64,000 nt of DNA from Paenibacillus agricola (GTDB taxonomy: Bacteria > Bacillota > Bacilli > Paenibacillales > NBRC-103111): assembly GCF_011440305.1 (NCBI RefSeq), contig NZ_JAAOIW010000003.1:613577-677576 (forward strand), read 5' to 3'. Position numbers and translations under genes: made by a program. Positions 45,364 to 54,026 of the stretch are shown piece after piece (positions within the stretch are counted from its first letter, which is position 1; every line of letters starts with the position of its first letter). The notes under the pieces were generated by a model. That model did not search any database. It worked only from the letters and a program-made list of their open reading frames with translations, and was not told the DNA's origin.

Positions 45364-47067
45364 TTATTCGCTTAATAGCTCTTCCGCGTTGATCTCAGCT
45401 TTTTTCCGAAGTTTCACTGTTACCTTCGTCCCTTTTTCGAGAACGCTTTCAACGTTAGATATACCATACCCTTCCCCATAAATATACTTCATTCTTTGAT
45501 GTACTAATTGAATGCCGATTCCGCCTTTTTTGTTTTGGTTTTCCAATGAACTAAAAATAGACCAGATTTTGTCTTCGGACATCCCTACCCCATTGTCAGC
45601 TACTTCAAAAAACAATTGATCGTTTTCCGCATAACTGCGGATAATAATAGACCCGCTGCGCTTCAAATCTTGGAACGCATACTTAAAGGAATTTTCCACC
45701 AACGGCTGTATAATCAGTTTTGGAATTCTTAACTCCCTTACATTTTCTTGTATTTCAAAAGTAAATTGAAACTTATCTTGGAAGCGCATTCTTTGTATCT
45801 TTAAATAGTTTTCCAATTGATCCATTTCTTCCCTTACCGTCACAAATTCGTTGTTATGTGAAATCGAATAGCGCAAAATACTCGAGAGAGCTACAACAGA
45901 CTCCCCTATTTCTTCCTCGTCTTTTAAAATCAGCATCCAATAGATCATATCCAATGTATTGTATAAGAAATGGGGATTCAGTTTTGCTTGCAAGCTCAGA
46001 ATCTCCGCCTTTCGGTAATGAACTTGCTGGTGGTAAATCGTTTCGATTAAAGATTTCACTCTATCCGCCATTGAATTAAAACTATGTATAATAGTGCCAA
46101 ATTCATCATTCTTGTTATTTTCCAATATAATATTCAAATTCCCTTGCTGTATACTCTCCATTCCTTTCATGATCATCTTTAACGGTCGAAAAATTAGCCG
46201 GGCTGTAGCCAGTGCAAAAACCAAAATAGCCAGCAAAATCAAAATAACCATGAGAAAAAAAATACGGTTAAACCTATTAATATGGTTCATAATCTCCGTA
46301 TTGGGGACGATGCCTATCAGTTCCCAATTTTTATTATATAAGGAATGCTTTACCGTTGAACCGGCAGTCTGGTTTATTACCGATACGGGCTTTGCAATCA
46401 GGTCGCGGTCTTTCGCAAAAATAACGGTATTATTACCAACAATATAAACCTCTCCTTCATTTCCCAGCTTTACCTCATCCAAGATTCTGCTTAAAAAGGT
46501 TTCATTAAGATCGATTCTTAACAAACCCAGTCTCTCTTCCTCATCATGTATGGATATCAAGATAGTAAGCTGAAACGGATTTGTCTTCAAAGCCATTCTT
46601 TCGACTTTGTCATTAGGACTTGTCGAATCTGGAAGATCATTCATATCTAAATGATTATCCAAGGTCGGCCCCGAATAATAACTGCTAATGGGCTCATGAT
46701 TGACAGGATAAATATATATATTGTCGATCATTTCGAGATTCGTATGCCTTAATACTTCCCGAGTGATCAAATATTTGGCAACATTGTAGTTAATGGAATC
46801 ATATTTGAGGTCCTTTAAATAATTTTTCAGTACTTGGTTACCTGTAATGATCTGCATCATATTGTCGGACTTTTCCACTTGAAGATCCACACGTTTACCT
46901 ATCTGATGTACCGTTTCGCGAAAATATGCATCCGATTGTTCCATATAGATTGTGCTGATCCAATTCTGAAAAACCCCTACCTGAATAACCAACACAATAC
47001 TAGCGGTCAAGATAAACATTAAAATAATCTTCGATTTGAGCGTTCGCATTTTCAAGAATCTCATCAT
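45364..47067 (-). CDS. YesM-type sensor histidine kinase
   Basis: 567 residues. N-terminal membrane helix (residues about 13-33), an extracellular Cache-type sensor, second helix near residue 275, HAMP domain (LIFRPLKMIMKGMESIQQGNL), HisKA_5-type H-box LQAKLNPHFLYNTLDMI, and a GHKL ATPase domain (VADNGVGMSEDK, GGIGIQLVHQRM). The start chosen is ATG 47067, which has no Shine-Dalgarno of its own but overlaps the stop of a leader frame at 47064-47111, suggesting coupled translation. Sensor for the saccharide handled by the ABC/GH172 operon. Confidence 0.88.
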   Translation of the reverse strand: MMRFLKMRTLKSKIILMFILTASIVLVIQVGVFQNWISTIYMEQSDAYFRETVHQIGKRVDLQVEKSDNMMQIITGNQVLKNYLKDLKYDSINYNVAKYLITREVLRHTNLEMIDNIYIYPVNHEPISSYYSGPTLDNHLDMNDLPDSTSPNDKVERMALKTNPFQLTILISIHDEEERLGLLRIDLNETFLSRILDEVKLGNEGEVYIVGNNTVIFAKDRDLIAKPVSVINQTAGSTVKHSLYNKNWELIGIVPNTEIMNHINRFNRIFFLMVILILLAILVFALATARLIFRPLKMIMKGMESIQQGNLNIILENNKNDEFGTIIHSFNSMADRVKSLIETIYHQQVHYRKAEILSLQAKLNPHFLYNTLDMIYWMLILKDEEEIGESVVALSSILRYSISHNNEFVTVREEMDQLENYLKIQRMRFQDKFQFTFEIQENVRELRIPKLIIQPLVENSFKYAFQDLKRSGSIIIRSYAENDQLFFEVADNGVGMSEDKIWSIFSSLENQNKKGGIGIQLVHQRMKYIYGEGYGISNVESVLEKGTKVTVKLRKKAEINAEELLSE

Positions 47068-47111
47068 GTACATATCGTTATTTTTTGTTCATACCCAAAA
47101 TATCCAGCCAA
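47064..47111 (-). CDS. Candidate 15-codon leader peptide of the yesM-type gene
   Basis: TTG 47111 with a perfect AGGAGG 7 nt upstream opens a frame MAGYFGYEQKITICT that ends with TGA at 47064-47066. This TGA overlaps the kinase ATG (ATGA). No other good ribosome binding site exists for the kinase, so ribosomes probably load here and reinitiate. Too short for a domain. Confidence 0.5.
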   Translation of the reverse strand: MAGYFGYEQKITICT

Positions 47112-47206
47112 ATGAAAACCTCCTATAGTAATAAATACAGCTTCTTTCACGACACGAGATTTGGAGCGTTTCACTCCTTAGTCGATGCCCTGCCAAGCGC
47201 ATAATA

Positions 47207-47231
47207 GACCAGCCTACGAATGAGGCTGGTC
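47207..47231. other. Stem-loop upstream of the YesM/YesN genes
   Basis: GACCAGCCT (47207-47215) and AGGCTGGTC (47223-47231), a perfect 9-bp stem without a T-tract. It could be an mRNA 5' structure or an old terminator. The gap 47112-47690 also contains repeat copy B (47343-47536) and no gene. Confidence 0.5.
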
Positions 47232-47342
47232 ATTGAAATCGAATATCAACACAGTAGCACCTTCAGCATGATATATAATGCCACCAGTCCTGATGCTTGT
47301 CAACGCCCCTTTTTATGGTATAAGGGTTCTCAGACGTCCAAA

Positions 47343-47536
47343 CAAAAAAAAGAGAACCGCCAACGGGACGTAGGTTCCGAGATTTTGGTGATTTTTTGAG
47401 CGATGAGCTATAAGGAAAGTCGAGGCGTAAAGCCTTGTGTGGCAAGGGTTTGGGCGTTTTTATGAAAATGAAGTGATTTCATTTTCAGTGCGCCGCAGAA
47501 AGCCGAATCGCTCATTTCCTACCAGAAATCCTACCA
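47343..47536. repeat. Element-border repeat, copy B
   Basis: It begins with the family B hairpin (AAAAAAAAGAGAACCGCCAACGGGAC...GGTTCC), then GATTTTGGTGATTTTT, the core CCTTGTGTGGCAAGGGTTTG (47434-47453), TGAAAATGAAGTGATTTCA, and GAAATCCTACC. It aligns over about 190 bp with copy A at 35286-35480. It marks the left edge of the AT-rich defence block. Confidence 0.7.
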
Positions 47537-47690
47537 AATCATTTAATGGCTGGTATCTTATAGCTCGAGCGGCATAAGGATTAGACCCTCTTCATAACGA
47601 TAAAAGGATTAGATATTAAACAGTGATGTTTTATATTTTCATAAAATTCATTGTGTTTTTACGTGCTTCTGAATACTATTTTGGCAGAGC

Positions 47691-48896
47691 CTACAGCTCG
47701 TCATCTGGATAATCAATAAGCGTGTCATCAAACGAATCTAAATGATCATGATCCCCTTGAAATTTTAATAATCTGTAGTATTCCTCTTGGGATAGGTCAA
47801 ATGCTTTACAAATCAAATCACTGTCATAATTCCATTTTTTTAGAATAAGATCCTTACAACCAACTGTTAAACTTAATCCTCCCATTAAATCATGATCAAA
47901 ACTTTCATATCTCTGATAGTATGTCCTGCTATATATGAAATCTGACTCTAACAACATAAAAATAGCCCTTACAACAAATTCTTCAAAAGAATCCTTTTTA
48001 TCAGATTCATTGTATATTGTCGTCCTTATTCTAGCTTCTCTCTTATTAGCTTTTTTTTCTTGTTCTTTGCTTTCTCTCAGAACTTTCTCAAACTCTGATT
48101 CTGTAAAACCAAGTGATTTATAGTTATCCTTAGATACTATATTAATACCGCGTTTCTCTTTTCCTAAGAAAAATTCGAGTAATTTTTCGTAATCATTTAA
48201 ATCTATATCTGAATTCACACAATCCAATTTTTTTATTAAAAAACCAATAAGTTCTTTAATAATAGGTTCATCCAACAACTTCATTTTGATTTCTTCAATT
48301 GCATTTGGAAACTCATATGCTAAATCTTGATTTGGTATAAATCTATTATAATTATAGTCTACATTGATAAGTTTTCTAAGACTATGTCTGTCGTTATCTA
48401 TTTCGGAATTGTATAAATCAACACATTCTTCATAAAGATTATATAAAACTAATATATCAGTATGTTCTATTCTGGCTTTAAAATGAGTCAATCCATTACG
48501 TAATGTATTCAACCTCTTTAATTTAAAAATAAATTTTTCATCAAATCCATCTACGTTATAAAGATAAGCTAATATTTCATAAGCTTTAGTAAATGAAACC
48601 GTATGTAATTCACTTTCTGGTAGCATTTTTTCAGTTGTAAATTTACTCTGTTTATGAATTCTTTTATAGGTCTTTATAACGTTATGAAAAGAATTACTGT
48701 CTTGCATTTCATAAATCATAAAGCCATCTCTCGACTGCAACAAAAATTTAAATGTTAATTCTAGTGCATTGTGTAGTGTAAGAATTACCATTTTGTAGTT
48801 TTTGACATCATTGCGTTCATCAATGATATTTTTTAGATAGTTTTCAGATACTTCGAGTGTTAATTTTATATTATCTTCAATTTCTAAATTAAACAT
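47691..48896 (-). CDS. HEPN-motif protein, candidate defence RNase
   Basis: 401 residues, AT-rich, soluble, no family I can name. An N-terminal helical domain contains LHNALELTFKFLLQ near residue 41, and the HEPN nuclease motif R-x4-H as RNGLTH at 133-138 in KRLNTLRNGLTHFKARIEHTD. The C-terminal half is highly charged and ends in an acidic tail (DHDHLDSFDDTLIDYPDDEL). ATG 48896 is used because AAAGGGG lies 9 nt before it; the frame extends to 48938. It lies downstream of the Gabija-like pair on the same strand, in its own repeat-bordered block. RNase activity is inferred from the motif only. Confidence 0.65.
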   Translation of the reverse strand: MFNLEIEDNIKLTLEVSENYLKNIIDERNDVKNYKMVILTLHNALELTFKFLLQSRDGFMIYEMQDSNSFHNVIKTYKRIHKQSKFTTEKMLPESELHTVSFTKAYEILAYLYNVDGFDEKFIFKLKRLNTLRNGLTHFKARIEHTDILVLYNLYEECVDLYNSEIDNDRHSLRKLINVDYNYNRFIPNQDLAYEFPNAIEEIKMKLLDEPIIKELIGFLIKKLDCVNSDIDLNDYEKLLEFFLGKEKRGINIVSKDNYKSLGFTESEFEKVLRESKEQEKKANKREARIRTTIYNESDKKDSFEEFVVRAIFMLLESDFIYSRTYYQRYESFDHDLMGGLSLTVGCKDLILKKWNYDSDLICKAFDLSQEEYYRLLKFQGDHDHLDSFDDTLIDYPDDEL

Positions 48897-49011
48897 GTCA
48901 CTTGACCCCTTTGAAATATTATCCCAAACTATCACCATTATTTAATTTGGCCTGATTATCAATGATGCTATCTTTTCAACAACTTCTGGCATTTTCCCTT
49001 ATCATACATGG

Positions 49012-49070
49012 CATAAAGCATTGTGGGTGTGACAAGGGTTTGAGGGATTTATGAAGATGAGGGTCTTTGT
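49012..49070. repeat. Element-border repeat, partial copy C
   Basis: AAAGCATTGTGGGTGTGACAAGGGTTTGAGGGATTTATGAAGATGAGG in pieces aligns with the core of copy B (AAAGCCTTGTGTGGCAAGGGTTTGGGCG, TTTATGAAAATGA). It sits between the HEPN gene and the gajB-like gene. The rest of the gap 48940-49381 contains no credible gene. Confidence 0.55.
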
Positions 49071-49381
49071 ATTCATAGATGCCATTTCGACCGATAAATA
49101 TACTGTTATTTAATTTGATTCAATTGCTTTCTTATTTTCTGCATGTGATTTTTTCTTACGCAACTGATAGCCTTTTCACCAGTAAATATTCAACGTCTAA
49201 ATCCTTGCTACAGTTCATTTTTTTATTTGCTCAGCAAGCCTTAATTATAAGTCTATCAACAAGCCGCGCGAAAAGCCGAACCCATTTAATAGTATCCGGC
49301 TTTTATTATCATTTTGAAGGAAGAGTCCACAACCCCTAGACTCCTTTTGGCAATTCAAAGTCATTTAAAAGATTTATTATA

Positions 49382-51352
49382 CTATGACAATACATCAGAA
49401 TGATGAACCCATCCTAATTGATTTAAATTGGCTTTATTCTGTAAATATACTTCATCATCCATCACAATACACAACAAGTCCGTTGGTCTCGTCATGGCAA
49501 CATATGCGACTCGCAAGTGTTTTTCCTCATATGATTCTAAGTTCGCTTTACTTCCTCCATTCAAATAATCAATTATGCTTCCAGTAGTTTTTGAAAAGTA
49601 GAAGGTCTCTAAGTATAAGGTTGCAGTATGGGTTTGTCCTTTAACCCCGTGGACGCTATTAATTTCTATGCCTATATCGTTATATACATAAGTATTTTCT
49701 TGTCCAACATTTTTGTGGACTATAGGCACTTGAACAGAAGACCCGTTAATAAAGTCATCTGCAATTAGATCAATTTTATCTTGAAACAATCGATCTAACA
49801 TTATATGTATCATGTATTTAAAACTCATTAATACTGATTTTTCTTGTTCTATTCTTGCTATTGTCCTTACAAAATATCTGTGAGTTACTCTGTACAGCTT
49901 TTCATCGTTTTCTCGTAAATATTTAATGAGAGAATTCTTCGAAAAATATCGACCGTCTGTAGTCTTAATATCTTTTATTCTTAACACCTTTAAAAAAGCA
50001 AGAATGAATCGATTGTAATAAACCTTCGTTCCTTCTTTCTTAACTATTTCTTCTTGAATCTTGATTAGATAATTTTGGAGATTAGAAAAATCATTGTTAA
50101 TCTTCCTTTTACCTTCTTCCTTTTGAAACTCGGGGTAGTAACTTGTAATTGATAGCCCTGTGGGTTTAGTTTTAACCATGCCTACAGCTTTAAAAACTGC
50201 TTGGTCGTTTTCGTCCATTTTATATTTACTGATAATCTTGGCATATGTCTTTAGCACATGTGAAACATCGTCTGCTTTATAAGTTATTATAATTGGAGCC
50301 CATTTGTTGTTCTCAGGAAGTATTCTCCCTTGCATCCCATATGGATGAAGAGCCACAACATCCGCAACATTTGCTATACTTTGACTTATTCTATGACTAT
50401 TTTTAATAAGTAAAGGATCAATTGGCTGCCAAGCACATCCTTTGTCCTCCGATTCATAAATCGTTTGTTGAGGATCACCAAAACATTGGAAAACGACTTT
50501 ATTTGTATCAAACACCTTATTCAATATTTGCAATTGCAGTAAACTTGTATCCTGCATTTCATCAACAAATGCAAAAGAAAAACGGCTCGCGAAAATCTCA
50601 GAAAGCTGTTTTTCAAACTCATTTAAATATTTTATTGCTAAACCTTGTATTTCATTGTAAGAAGTTATTCCATCATTTAAAAGTTCTTCTATTAACATTT
50701 TATATTCTTTAAATGAGTCGGTTGCCTCACTAAATACATTTGATCTTTTGTTGTAAGACACTTTCTTAATAATATTATCTGTATAATCAAATTCAAATGA
50801 ACGAAGCATATCCTCTCTAGCTTTTGCAATTTTTAATTTGTCTTTTGAATCTCTTGTTTTTTTATCGGTATTGGCGTATAGATAACCAGCTAATTTGCTA
50901 CCTTTAAAAGGAGGATACACCACATTACTTTTTTTAATTAAACGCATTTTAAAATCTTCGTTTTCAAAAACTCTTGTTGGTCTCTTCGAATGATATTTAA
51001 TCATAGCGGGTGTTCCTAAAAACTTACTAATAAATGAATGAAGAGTTCCAACGTAATTAGGATACGAAAGCAATTCATTAGCTTTATCTCCTAGCCGCTC
51101 TTTTATCTCATCAATGGCGACATTCGTATGTGTTATAACACATATTCCTTTATTGTTTTCAAATGGCAGCTTTCTAGCTAATATCATTAATTTTGCAAGC
51201 AACACAGTAGTTTTTCCGCTGCCTGGGCAGGCGACAATGTCTTTACTCTCCATGCACTTGATTACTTTAGTCCTTTGGTCATCAAAACTACTGACTTTTA
51301 AAATAGCTGAAGCATATTGTATATCTTCATCACTAATAGTGAATTTATTCAT
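49382..51352 (-). CDS. gajB: UvrD/Rep-like helicase, Gabija GajB-like
   Basis: Superfamily 1A helicase of 656 residues. Walker A ACPGSGKTT at 41-49, motif Ia ITHTNVAIDEI, Walker B FVDEMQDTS at 262-270, motif III GDPQQTIY at 292-299, motif V NSVHGVKGQT and motif VI RVAYVAMTRP near the C terminus. In the Gabija anti-phage system GajB senses DNA ends and activates the GajA nuclease. It is longer than the founding GajB (about 490 residues) because of an insertion in the middle. The ATG at 51352 lies 4 nt after the gajA stop; its ribosome binding site is inside gajA. AT-rich like its partner. Confidence 0.78.
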   Translation of the reverse strand: MNKFTISDEDIQYASAILKVSSFDDQRTKVIKCMESKDIVACPGSGKTTVLLAKLMILARKLPFENNKGICVITHTNVAIDEIKERLGDKANELLSYPNYVGTLHSFISKFLGTPAMIKYHSKRPTRVFENEDFKMRLIKKSNVVYPPFKGSKLAGYLYANTDKKTRDSKDKLKIAKAREDMLRSFEFDYTDNIIKKVSYNKRSNVFSEATDSFKEYKMLIEELLNDGITSYNEIQGLAIKYLNEFEKQLSEIFASRFSFAFVDEMQDTSLLQLQILNKVFDTNKVVFQCFGDPQQTIYESEDKGCAWQPIDPLLIKNSHRISQSIANVADVVALHPYGMQGRILPENNKWAPIIITYKADDVSHVLKTYAKIISKYKMDENDQAVFKAVGMVKTKPTGLSITSYYPEFQKEEGKRKINNDFSNLQNYLIKIQEEIVKKEGTKVYYNRFILAFLKVLRIKDIKTTDGRYFSKNSLIKYLRENDEKLYRVTHRYFVRTIARIEQEKSVLMSFKYMIHIMLDRLFQDKIDLIADDFINGSSVQVPIVHKNVGQENTYVYNDIGIEINSVHGVKGQTHTATLYLETFYFSKTTGSIIDYLNGGSKANLESYEEKHLRVAYVAMTRPTDLLCIVMDDEVYLQNKANLNQLGWVHHSDVLS

Positions 51353-51356
51353 TTGG

Positions 51357-53198
51357 CTAATCTCCTGTAACATAATCTATTGCATCTACTAAATACTTTA
51401 GATAAGTGTCATTTTTAATAGCTTCAATTTCTTCATTTGTAAAATCACGATATTCTAAGATTTCCGAAAGGCATTGGGCTATTACTGTTTTGGAAATATT
51501 CTTTTTGAGAACTACGTCTTTAACTATATTTGAAGCGAGTGTAAACTTATCATACATCTCCCACTCAGCTAGTTTAATTTCAGCGTCTGATAAGTAGTCA
51601 TCCAAGTTTTTAATTTCCTTAATCTTTCTATCTTCTGTTAAAGCTTTGTCTTGATTGGTGTAATCTCTTGCCATTAAGATTGCCGCATATAATTCATTTT
51701 TCAAACAACTACAAGCCATATCAAATTCAAGAGTCCATTCAGGAGAAACATAAGCTATCACATTTGCAGCACTGTATTTCAACCTTTTATCTAAGTTTTT
51801 TGCAATAGAATTTCTGTCAGAAATCATTTTTATAGAACTATCAACAATTTCTGAAACCTTCTCATCGCAATCAGTAAGAATCGCCACTGGCAATTTCATA
51901 TCTGGTGCGGAGCTCCTCAAAAAAACTTTAGAATATCTTAACAAGGCAGTACTACCAACATTAACAATTGAAACCCCATGTTTAGCGAAGGGTTTATTTA
52001 GCTTTGCAGCCAACGTTGGCAATAATAAATTTTCAGCATCACCCTCAACAATTATGATTCCCTTTGCAAAAAACAAATTTGCTTTAGTAGAATCTAAAAA
52101 TCTTTCCAAAAATCTATAATCACCACTGTGTAACTTCGTGTTCCCTTCTGCAAGAGAATAAGCGTTTGCCTCTGTAAAAATGATTAGGTTCTTCAACTTT
52201 ATACTTGAAGCTAATGTTACGCTATGAGTTGAAAGAAGTATTTGCATAGGAGACTTCACATCTTCACTCAGTTCCTGCAAATAATTAATAACTCTTATCT
52301 GAGCCTGAGGGTGTAAATGGGCTTCAATCTCTTCAATTAAAGCCAAATTGATGCCTTCTTTTTTCTCAATCCTCAAAAGTAAAAGTTCCGCCGCTATATA
52401 CAGTTGATTGAGCGAACCAAGCCCTGATTTTACATTTAGTAATAGTAAATCGATCTTTTCTAATATTGTTTTTAGTCCAACTTGAGCTAACTCTATATTT
52501 GATTTTAAAATGTTTTTATTGTCTGAAAATTTCGCCAAAAATGAGTTAATCGATTGCAAAACCTTTTTTTCATCCTTAGTCATTTCTTCGTATTCAAAGT
52601 ATTTTTCGATATCTAAATTGGCTTTCTTTATAATCCTTACTAATTCGTGCTCATCCCCATCGGAAAACGCTGGATGTGAGTATAGAATTTGAGATAACCT
52701 TGAATTTCTCTTCGCAGCAAGTTCATTTTCTGCGTCCCTTAAAGGCTTAAGGTAAATCGTTCTTAATAAATCGCGAGCTTTACTATGAAGTATTTGTCCT
52801 TCAGTGTCATTACCTGCATGGATATCATCTATAAAAATTTTTCCCTTGACGTCTTTTCTTGCACTTAAAAACACTCTAAGAGAATATCCCTTATCGTTAT
52901 CTATTCCTATCCATTCTAAAAAATCTTTAGCTTGATTTACAGTAAAACCCTTAAAGATACACTCAATCTTCAACTCATTGGATGTACCATGAAAATCTTC
53001 TATTTCTAATCTCGTATACTCTCTGCTTTGCGTTAACAAAACTGTTTTAATTGCATCTATTACTGTAGTTTTTCCAGCATCATTTTCCCCTATAAGAACA
53101 TTCAAACCTTTATTTAAAAATAAAACCAATCCTGGACTGGCATCGGCTTTTTCACCAAATTTTCTAAAGTTTCTAATTCTTACTTCGGAAAGATACAT
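51357..53198 (-). CDS. gajA: OLD-family ATPase-TOPRIM nuclease, Gabija GajA-like
   Basis: 613 residues. Walker A IGENDAGKTT at 36-45, ABC-type signature region in the middle (SGLGSLNQLYIAAELLLL), Walker B ALIEEIEAHLHP at 286-297, switch STHS at 323-326, then a TOPRIM domain with VEGDAE at 384-389 and TDCD at 442-445. Class 2 OLD proteins next to a UvrD helicase form the Gabija defence system: DNA nicking or cleavage by GajA, triggered through GajB. The ATG at 53198 follows GAGGAG at 11 nt. Catalytic residues look intact. Confidence 0.8.
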   Translation of the reverse strand: MYLSEVRIRNFRKFGEKADASPGLVLFLNKGLNVLIGENDAGKTTVIDAIKTVLLTQSREYTRLEIEDFHGTSNELKIECIFKGFTVNQAKDFLEWIGIDNDKGYSLRVFLSARKDVKGKIFIDDIHAGNDTEGQILHSKARDLLRTIYLKPLRDAENELAAKRNSRLSQILYSHPAFSDGDEHELVRIIKKANLDIEKYFEYEEMTKDEKKVLQSINSFLAKFSDNKNILKSNIELAQVGLKTILEKIDLLLLNVKSGLGSLNQLYIAAELLLLRIEKKEGINLALIEEIEAHLHPQAQIRVINYLQELSEDVKSPMQILLSTHSVTLASSIKLKNLIIFTEANAYSLAEGNTKLHSGDYRFLERFLDSTKANLFFAKGIIIVEGDAENLLLPTLAAKLNKPFAKHGVSIVNVGSTALLRYSKVFLRSSAPDMKLPVAILTDCDEKVSEIVDSSIKMISDRNSIAKNLDKRLKYSAANVIAYVSPEWTLEFDMACSCLKNELYAAILMARDYTNQDKALTEDRKIKEIKNLDDYLSDAEIKLAEWEMYDKFTLASNIVKDVVLKKNISKTVIAQCLSEILEYRDFTNEEIEAIKNDTYLKYLVDAIDYVTGD

Positions 53199-53654
53199 AG
53201 CTATCAATGCTCCTCAAATATAAAAGAATACTTTTAAAAATTCGACATTTTCCGTCATTTTCCTTTTTTTCAATTATATTAACTTAATCCACAAAGTATA
53301 ACTCTTAACGAAAATAATGATACCAATCAATGAACTCTCGTATATCACTAAAAGACAAATCTATATTATAAACCTGAATAACTAAGTTATAGGTACTGTA
53401 TATCATCCTACAAGAGCTATTAGGTCATTCCAGTATTCAAATCACGCTAGACCTATATTCTCACCTTACCATGGAAAGGCTACTTGATCTGGATGAGGAC
53501 AATGATCAAAAGGAACACGAATAGCATTATAATTCATCTTTTCACACACTTTAAAACCTCGATTTCTTAGGTTTCCTTCCAATATCCTTCCAACGTCCTC
53601 AAAAAAACCATTTACTTTAGCGCCTACACCCCGTAAACCCTTGCTCTATAAGGG

Positions 53655-53704
53655 TTATTTGTCGTCTGGACAAAAAAAGAGAACCGCCAACGGGGCGGTT
53701 CTTA
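53655..53704. repeat. Element-border repeat, copy D (45 bp shared with copy A)
   Basis: TTATTTGTCGTCTGGACAAAAAAAGAGAACC... matches 35269-35313 except for one C/T and one A. Here the hairpin is perfect (AGAACCGCC/GGCGGTTCT, 53680-53702), with a minus-strand T7. A CCCTTG...AAGGG core at 53637-53654 precedes it. It marks the right edge of the AT-rich block. Confidence 0.72.
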
Positions 53705-53891
53705 AAGTGTTTATATTAAAAAGGGGGTCTTGGTTATTATAATACCTCATAAACATGTTAAAACCATAACAGCAATATTTCAGTTATGTAACAATTTTGA
53801 AAGCGCTATTAATTATTAATTGCTTTAACTATATTCCGAGCTTTTCCTCATATAAAAATAGAGAATTATCTCGTAAATAGGAGTAAATCAA

Positions 53892-53948
53892 TGATAAACC
53901 TTATCACAATACTGATAATCGCTATCATAAGGCTGATAATCAGTATCA
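53892..53948 (+). promoter_or_regulatory. Three 15-bp palindromes with exact 21-bp period
   Basis: Box 1 TGATAAACCTTATCA (53892-53906), box 2 TGATAATCGCTATCA (53913-53927), box 3 TGATAATCAGTATCA (53934-53948). Each spacer is 6 bp, so centres repeat every 21 bp, two helical turns. The half-site TGATAAT resembles the Fur-family 7-1-7 box TGATAATNATTATCA. All lie upstream of the -35 of the cation exporter, more like activator than repressor sites. The rest of 53199-54026 holds repeat D and no gene. Confidence 0.8.
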
Positions 53949-53958
53949 TTTAAACTAT

Positions 53959-53987
53959 TTGCCAAAATATCGACCTTGACGTATAAT
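53959..53987 (+). promoter_or_regulatory. Promoter of the cation-diffusion exporter
   Basis: TTGCCA (53959-53964), 17-bp spacer, TATAAT (53982-53987). It starts 11 bp after the third palindrome. Confidence 0.75.
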
Positions 53988-54026
53988 CCAACCATAACAT
54001 ATTTGAAAGCGAAAGAGAGTGATTAT

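Noticed and set aside
49079-49339. An 86-codon frame between the HEPN gene and gajB on the plus strand
   Set aside because: No ribosome binding site, odd composition, and it overlaps the repeat-like border; no family resemblance.
51357-53198. Possibility that the OLD-family gene is a housekeeping RecF/SMC-like ATPase
   Set aside because: The TOPRIM motifs VEGDAE and TDCD and the adjacent UvrD helicase fit OLD/Gabija, and RecF-type proteins lack TOPRIM.
47343-53704. CRISPR array or cas genes in the defence block
   Set aside because: The repeats are few, long, unevenly spaced and contain terminator hairpins; no short regular repeat-spacer pattern and no Cas motifs anywhere in the window.
53798-53811. 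TGAAAGCGCTATTA, a cre-like string upstream of the exporter
   Set aside because: It lacks the final conserved C and lies about 150 bp from the promoter with no role evident.
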